From an uncultured Rhodanobacteraceae bacterium (lineage in GTDB: Bacteria; Pseudomonadota; Gammaproteobacteria; Xanthomonadales; Rhodanobacteraceae), in contig CALFNI010000516.1 of assembly GCA_937902695.1 (NCBI GenBank), positions 1-5,418 on the forward strand: a stretch of DNA of 5,418 nucleotides, in the 5' to 3' direction. Positions 1 to 4,080 of this stretch are shown here, piece after piece (position 1 is the first letter of the stretch; every line of letters starts with the position of its first letter). The notes under the pieces were generated by a model that was not told the DNA's origin, did no database searches, and saw only the letters and a program-made list of their open reading frames with translations. The position numbers were made by a program, and so were the translations under genes.

Positions 1-233
1 CGAGCCCGCGGCACCTGTCGCGGCTCTTCAACGAGCACGCCGGCATGGGGCTGCCCGACTACATCAACCGCCTGCGCGTCTCGCTCGCGCGCGAGCTGAT
101 CGGACAGACGCGGCTCGACATGGAACGTGTCGCGGAGCGGAGCGGTTTCGGCTCGGCACGCCAGCTCCGGCGCGCGTGGCGGCGCTCGTACGCGACGCCG
201 CCGCAGGCCCTGCGCGAGGCATCGCAGCGATGA
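1..233 (+). CDS. AraC-family (GlxA-like) transcriptional regulator, C-terminal end only
   Basis: This is the last 76 codons of a gene that begins before the window; the frame is readable from base 3 and stops with TGA at 231-233. The visible part is the double helix-turn-helix DNA-binding domain of AraC/XylS proteins. The first HTH starts SPRHLSRLFNEH and runs into INRLRVSLARELI, matching the family pattern SPRxLxRxF...LRLxxAxxLL. The second contains VAERSGFGSARQLRRAWRR followed by TPPQALRE, matching the family signature IAxxxGFxSxxxFxRxFk...TPxxYR. Proteins of this type bind promoter DNA in the cytoplasm; GlxA-like members carry an N-terminal DJ-1/PfpI-like sensor domain, which would lie outside the window, so that subtype is inferred. 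Its stop codon overlaps the start of the cyclase gene by four bases (ATGA), which points to one operon and translational coupling. A methionine at base 45 is internal to the domain and not a start. Confidence 0.9.
   Translation, partial: SPRHLSRLFNEHAGMGLPDYINRLRVSLARELIGQTRLDMERVAERSGFGSARQLRRAWRRSYATPPQALREASQR
216..219 (+). promoter_or_regulatory. Shine-Dalgarno GAGG for the cyclase gene
   Basis: GAGG ends ten bases before the ATG at 230 and lies inside the end of the AraC-family gene. It supports the ATG at 230 rather than the in-frame GTG at 176, which would begin inside the second HTH of the regulator. Confidence 0.5.
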
Positions 234-1123
234 CCGGGAAACGCGTCCAGTTCGACTTCGAGATCGATTTCTCGAATGGCGGCGGCCTTTCCGGCCGCGC
301 GTTCCGGCTCGACATCGACGGCGACGACATCGCCGACGACGTGCTCGCCGACTGCATCGTGCGCGACCTCCGGCTCCTGATGGTCGGCGCCGTGCGCATC
401 CGCAACAAGACGATCGTCGTCGAGCCGCATAAGCGCAGCGTCGCCGCGGCCGGAGCCGCGGATTCGCGCCGTTTCGTCGATCTCGGCCACACGATCGAAG
501 ACGGCATGATCACGTACAAGGGATTTCCGGCGCCGCTGGTCTGCGATCACCTGAGCCATGCGGCGTCGCGCGCGAACTACGCGCCGGGCACCGAGTTCCA
601 GATCGGGCGCGTCGAGATGGTCGGCAACACCGGCACCTACCTCGACAGCCCGTACCACCGGTATGCCGACGGCACGGATATCGCGGGTCTGGCGCTCGAT
701 TCGATCGCGTCGCTCGATGCCGTCGTCGTGCGCGCGACGGGCGCCAAGGGTCGCGCGATCGCGCGCAGCACGTTCGCTCCGTTCGACGTACGCGGCAAAG
801 CCGTGCTCGTGCAGACGGGCTGGGACCGGCACTGGCGCACCGACCAGTATTTCGAAGGCCATCCCTTCCTGACGGCGGATGCGGCGACGTTCCTGCGCGA
901 CGCCGGCGCGACGCTCGTCGGCATCGATTCGCTCAACATCGACGACACGGGCGACCCGACGCGTCCCGTGCACACCACGCTGCTCGGCGCCGGGATTCCG
1001 ATCGTCGAGCATCTTTGCAATCTCGATGCGGTGCCGACGGCGGGCTTCCGCTTCTCGGCCGTGCCGGCAAGAGTGCGCGGCATCGGCACGTTTCCGGTGC
1101 GCGCGTTCGGGCTCGTCGGCTAG
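230..1123 (+). CDS. Cyclase / kynurenine-formamidase-family protein with an extra N-terminal domain
   Basis: A 297-residue protein, likely cytoplasmic because no signal peptide is visible. Residues 8-69 form a separate block (FDFEIDFSNGGGLSGRAFRL ... VEPHKR), joined by an Ala/Gly-rich linker to a PF04199-type cyclase domain at about 80-297. Usual cyclase-family proteins are near 210-270 residues, so the front block is an addition; I cannot assign it a function. Family members hydrolyse N-formylkynurenine, isatin or similar amides and cyclic substrates using metal ligands in an HxxxHxDxxxH motif plus a later His and Glu. Here the motif reads NTGTYLDSPYH (133-143): Asp139 and His143 remain, but the first two His are Asn133 and Tyr137. 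The distal pair His248 and Glu260 is present with the 12-residue spacing seen in KynB. The fold is therefore clear, but the metal site and substrate are uncertain, so I give no kynB symbol. The start overlaps the AraC-type regulator stop, suggesting that regulator controls it. The stop TAG overlaps the convergent dehydratase stop. Confidence 0.88.
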   Translation: MTGKRVQFDFEIDFSNGGGLSGRAFRLDIDGDDIADDVLADCIVRDLRLLMVGAVRIRNKTIVVEPHKRSVAAAGAADSRRFVDLGHTIEDGMITYKGFPAPLVCDHLSHAASRANYAPGTEFQIGRVEMVGNTGTYLDSPYHRYADGTDIAGLALDSIASLDAVVVRATGAKGRAIARSTFAPFDVRGKAVLVQTGWDRHWRTDQYFEGHPFLTADAATFLRDAGATLVGIDSLNIDDTGDPTRPVHTTLLGAGIPIVEHLCNLDAVPTAGFRFSAVPARVRGIGTFPVRAFGLVG

Positions 1124-1569
1124 CCGCCGGTCGCGAGAACCGCGGCGCGTCCCTGCGCGAGCACGACGCCGGCGTGCTCGATGCGGAAGGCGTACTGCCA
1201 GCTCGCATCGCTGCCGGCGAGCTTCTCCGCATGCACGTCGAGCGCGCCGGCGAGATCGTCGATGCGCTCGACCCTGAGCTCGACCGCGCGCAACGACACC
1301 AGCAGCCCGGGCGCCGCGGTGCCGCCCGCCGCGCGTGCGAGCAATCCGCCGTGCACGGCCATCGCCTGCGCGCCGTATTCGCACAGGTGCACCGCGCGCA
1401 GCCGTCCGTCGCTGCGCAGCGGATTGTCGGCGCGCGCGTGCGAGCGACTCCGCGCATGGATCGCGTTCGCGTCCCAGGCGACGACCTCGTCGAGGAGGCA
1501 CATCGCGCCCTGGTGCGGGATCAGCGCCTGCCAGCCGTGCGCGGCATCCGCAACGGGAACGGCGGTCAT
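1120..1569 (-). CDS. Hotdog-fold 3-hydroxyacyl-ACP dehydratase, ApeP-like
   Basis: A 149-residue protein beginning at ATG (complement of 1567-1569) and ending with TAG (complement of 1120-1122). The sequence fits the small FabZ-like dehydratases found in aryl-polyene and xanthomonadin pigment clusters and in some fatty-acid gene sets, which remove water from 3-hydroxyacyl-ACP. The first signature is LIPHQGAMCLLDEV (residues 16-29), where His19 corresponds to the FabZ catalytic His. The second is HLCEYGAQAMAVHGG (61-75), where Glu64 corresponds to the catalytic acid and starts the central hotdog helix. Full length agrees with the family (about 150 residues). No other pigment or fatty-acid gene is present in the window: one side is the convergent cyclase and the other is the divergent regulator, so it appears to be transcribed alone. 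The ribosome site is weak. It could also be a thioesterase-like hotdog protein, but the His/Glu pair favours a dehydratase. Confidence 0.85.
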   Translation of the reverse strand: MTAVPVADAAHGWQALIPHQGAMCLLDEVVAWDANAIHARSRSHARADNPLRSDGRLRAVHLCEYGAQAMAVHGGLLARAAGGTAAPGLLVSLRAVELRVERIDDLAGALDVHAEKLAGSDASWQYAFRIEHAGVVLAQGRAAVLATGG

Positions 1570-1590
1570 CGAGACGCGTGACGGCGAAAC

Positions 1591-1600
1591 ATGGCGCCAT
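1591..1600. promoter_or_regulatory. 10-bp perfect palindrome in the divergent gap, candidate operator
   Basis: ATGGCGCCAT reads the same on both strands. It sits in the 88-base gap between the divergent dehydratase (start at 1569) and winged-helix regulator (start at 1658), 21 bases ahead of the former and 57 ahead of the latter. A dimeric regulator could bind here and affect both genes. GC-rich DNA makes short palindromes common (another, CGGCCGGCCG, lies at 1624-1633), so this is tentative. I see no convincing -35/-10 pair in the gap. Confidence 0.25.
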
Positions 1601-1657
1601 TATGCGGCAAGCGCCCGCCGCGACGGCCGGCCGCGCGATCCGGGTTACCCTGTCGGC

Positions 1658-3967
1658 ATGGGACCACGGCATTACCGGTTCGGCCGTTTCCGGCTGAATC
1701 CGCAGGCGCGCGAGCTGTTCGACGGCGCCGAGCGCGTCAGTCTTCCGCTCAGCACGATCGACAGCCTGATCTATCTCGTCGAGCATCGCGATCGGCCGGT
1801 CGGGCGCGACGAGCTCGCCGCTGCCGTCTGGGGACGCGTCGACGTCAGCGAAGTGTCGCTGAGCCACGCGATCATGCGGCTGCGCCGGCTGCTCGGCGAC
1901 ACCGGCAACGAGCAGCGCGCGATCCGCACCGTGCCGCGCCTGGGCTATCGCTGGGTCATGGAAGGCACGATCGAAACGGACGCCGGTGCCGACATGGAGC
2001 CGGTGCGCGCAGACGACGGGGCGCAGGCCACGACGCCGACGCATCGCGGCGCGCGGGCGCGCGGCATTCCGCTCATCGTCGCCGCACTCGCGATCCTCGC
2101 CGCGCTCGCCGCGTGGTTCGTGCGCGAGCGCGCGGGCACGGTCGTCACGAAATCCGGTCCGATGCCGGCGATCGTGCTGCCCGCGCACGTCGATGCCCCG
2201 CCCGATCAGATCTGGGTGCGGCTCGGGCTGATGGATCTCGTCGCATCGCGGCTGCGCAGCGGCGGCATCGTAACGGCGCCGAGCGAGAACGTCGTCGCGC
2301 TGACGCGCGCGCATAGCGGCACGCTCGATCGCAGTGCGTATCCCGATACCCTCGTCGTCGAGCCGACGGCGAAGGCCACGCGCGGCGGCTGGAGCGTCAC
2401 GCTCGACGTGCGCGATGGGCGACGCGCGATCCGCGTCGCGACGACTGCGCCCGAGCCGGTCGACGCCGGCCGCAAGGCGGCCGACGAGCTGCTGATCAAG
2501 CTCGGCCACGTACCGCCTCCCGCCGACGCAGCCGACGCATCGATCGCGCAGTCGACGCTGCGCCAGCGCATCACGGCGGCCGTGCTGTCCGGCCAGCTCG
2601 ATGTCGCGCGCGATCTCATCCGCACGGCGTCGCCGGAGCTGCAGTCGACGCCCGAGATCGCATTCAGCGAAGCCAAGATCGAGTTCTTCGCCGGCAACTA
2701 CGCGAAGAGCCGCGAGACGATCGGCGCATTGCTGGCGCGCCTCGGCGCCGATGCGCCGGCCGCGTTGCGCGCGCGGGCGCTGAACACGCTCGGCGCCGCG
2801 TATTTCCGCGAAGGGCGGCTCGACGACGCCGAGCGGGCCTACGCCGAATCGATTCGTCTCGCGGCGGGCACGAAACGCGCGGACGTGCTCGCAAACGCAT
2901 ACATCGGCAGCGGCGGCGTCGCGAGCCAGCGCCTGAGGTTCGACGATGCGGCCGCCGACTACGGCCGCGCGCGCACGCTGCTCGATCTCGGCAACGATGC
3001 ATTCGGCGTCGCGGCCGTCGATCTCAATCTCGGCATGCTCGCGCTCGAACGCGGACAGCCCGCCGCCGCGCTGCCGGTGCTGCGCGGCGCGGCGAAGGAG
3101 TTCACGACGCTCGCCGGCGAGGATGCGCTCGCGGCGGCATCGGCCGCGATCGTCGACGCCGATCTCGCGACGCTGGACTACGCCGACGCGCTCGCGACGA
3201 GCGGGCACTTCGCCGCGCTCGAATCGCGCAGCGGCGGGCGCCAGCGCTGGGAGCTCGTGCTTGCCCGCGCGCGGGCGCTCGCCGGTGTCGGGCGCCTCGG
3301 CGAAGCCGATGAACTACTCGCGCGGATCGCCGACGCCAGCGATCCCACGCAGGACGCGACCGCGCGGGCGCGCGCAAGCGCGCTCGGCGCCGAGATCGCG
3401 CTCGCGCGCGGCGATTGCGTGCACGCAGCCGAGCTTTCCGACACGGATGCGACGGCGCCGCTCGACACCGCGCACCCGCCGGAATACGCGCGCGCGGCGC
3501 GCGTGCACATCGAGGCGTTGCTGTGCAACGGCGACGTGCCTGCCGCGTCCGACGCCGCGCGTCGGCTGCGTGCGTGGTCGGCATCGGCGCCGCCGGCCGC
3601 GATCGGCCTCGAGGTGCTCCGTGCCAGCGCGGCGATGGGCACCGACGGCGCCGCCCTCGAAGCCCATGCCGCGGCGATGGCCGCGGCGACTGCGCGCGGC
3701 GTGCCGGACGAGATCGTCGGCGTCGGACTCGCCTACGTGCGCGCCCTGATCGCCGCGGGTCGCCTCGACGAAGCCGCCTCGGTGAACGGACGCACCGCCG
3801 CCTACGCCGACCGCGATCCGCGCGCCGCGCTGATCGAAGCGCTCGTCTATGCCGCGCTCGGCCGGCACGCCGAGGCCGACGAGGCGTTCTCGCGCGTCCG
3901 CAAGCTCGCCGGGGAACGCACGTTCGCCGAGCTGCCGGACGGCCGCAATCGCACCGCCGGCCCCTGA
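1658..3967 (+). CDS. Membrane-tethered winged-helix (Trans_reg_C) regulator with TPR-like C-terminal region
   Basis: A 769-residue one-component regulator of the ToxR/CadC type. Residues 5-103 are an OmpR/PhoB-like winged helix: YRFGRFRLNPQARELF, then GRDELAAAVWGR, the recognition helix region SLSHAIMRLRRLLGD, and the wing segment IRTVPRLGYRWV. There is no phosphorylated receiver domain. A basic, disordered linker leads to a single hydrophobic membrane segment at about 136-155 (GIPLIVAALAILAALAAWFV). The remainder, about 600 residues, should lie in the periplasm. It is Ala/Leu/Arg-rich helical repeat sequence with a clear TPR-like unit at about 371-403 (ALNTLGAAYFREGRLDDAERAY) and weaker repeats onward (for example GRLGEADELLARI and AALGRHAEADEAFSRV). 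Such proteins sense an envelope signal and control nearby promoters. The ATG at 1658 is chosen because the winged helix starts four residues later; the frame is open further upstream only as antisense to the dehydratase. The Shine-Dalgarno sequence is poor. Target and ligand are unknown; the downstream exported gene is a natural candidate. Confidence 0.9.
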   Translation: MGPRHYRFGRFRLNPQARELFDGAERVSLPLSTIDSLIYLVEHRDRPVGRDELAAAVWGRVDVSEVSLSHAIMRLRRLLGDTGNEQRAIRTVPRLGYRWVMEGTIETDAGADMEPVRADDGAQATTPTHRGARARGIPLIVAALAILAALAAWFVRERAGTVVTKSGPMPAIVLPAHVDAPPDQIWVRLGLMDLVASRLRSGGIVTAPSENVVALTRAHSGTLDRSAYPDTLVVEPTAKATRGGWSVTLDVRDGRRAIRVATTAPEPVDAGRKAADELLIKLGHVPPPADAADASIAQSTLRQRITAAVLSGQLDVARDLIRTASPELQSTPEIAFSEAKIEFFAGNYAKSRETIGALLARLGADAPAALRARALNTLGAAYFREGRLDDAERAYAESIRLAAGTKRADVLANAYIGSGGVASQRLRFDDAAADYGRARTLLDLGNDAFGVAAVDLNLGMLALERGQPAAALPVLRGAAKEFTTLAGEDALAAASAAIVDADLATLDYADALATSGHFAALESRSGGRQRWELVLARARALAGVGRLGEADELLARIADASDPTQDATARARASALGAEIALARGDCVHAAELSDTDATAPLDTAHPPEYARAARVHIEALLCNGDVPAASDAARRLRAWSASAPPAAIGLEVLRASAAMGTDGAALEAHAAAMAAATARGVPDEIVGVGLAYVRALIAAGRLDEAASVNGRTAAYADRDPRAALIEALVYAALGRHAEADEAFSRVRKLAGERTFAELPDGRNRTAGP

Positions 3968-3987
3968 AACGCGCGCCGACACGAGTG

Positions 3988-4006
3988 CTACATGCTTTCT
4001 ACATGC
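3988..4006 (+). repeat. Direct repeat CTACATGC x2 with 11-bp phasing, candidate regulator site
   Basis: CTACATGC occurs at 3988-3995 and again at 3999-4006, so equivalent bases are 11 bp apart, close to one helical turn. OmpR/PhoB-type winged helices commonly bind tandem direct repeats at 10-11 bp spacing, and the gene just upstream encodes one. The site lies 75 bases before the HAF-repeat gene. Binding is inferred. Confidence 0.35.
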
Positions 4007-4021
4007 GCCGCGACGGCGCGT
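4003..4021 (+). other. GC-rich hairpin after the regulator gene, possible weak terminator
   Basis: GCGCCG (4005-4010) and CGGCGC (4014-4019) pair around a CGA loop; the stem can extend outward by a T-G and an A-T pair. It lies 35 bases after the regulator stop. No T-run follows, so it is not a standard intrinsic terminator. Confidence 0.25.
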
Positions 4022-4037
4022 TGGCGAGAGTGCTTCC

Positions 4038-4055
4038 CGCCTGCGCGCGCAGGCG
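4038..4055. promoter_or_regulatory. 18-bp perfect palindrome upstream of the HAF-repeat gene
   Basis: CGCCTGCGCGCGCAGGCG is identical to its reverse complement over all 18 bases, and the symmetry ends at the flanking C (4037) and A (4056). It sits 25 bases before the ATG at 4081, just ahead of the GGAACG ribosome site (4071-4076). As DNA it could be an operator for a dimeric protein; as RNA it would form a leader hairpin with a stem of about seven pairs near the ribosome site. The alternating CG core raises the chance of coincidence. Confidence 0.4.
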
Positions 4056-4080
4056 ATCCTCCACCGCTCCGGAACGAACG

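Noticed and set aside
176..229. GTG start for the cyclase at 176
   Set aside because: It lies inside the HTH of the preceding gene; the ATG at 230 has a GAGG site and a typical stop/start overlap.
1578..1603. Possible -35 GTGACG and -10 CATTAT for the winged-helix regulator
   Set aside because: The spacing is only 14 bases and the -35 is weak, so I do not call a promoter.
1624..1633. Palindrome CGGCCGGCCG in the divergent gap
   Set aside because: Made only of G and C in GC-rich DNA, so expected by chance; no partner site seen.
1181..1657. Upstream extension of the winged-helix regulator frame
   Set aside because: This part is antisense to the dehydratase gene and does not resemble a regulator N-terminus; the winged helix begins right after the ATG at 1658.
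59..3208. Very long open frame on the - strand (1049 codons) opposite the cyclase and regulator genes
   Set aside because: Its product is Arg/Ala-rich without family motifs and is antisense to genes with clear domains. The strong G/C third-position bias removes stop codons from this opposite frame.
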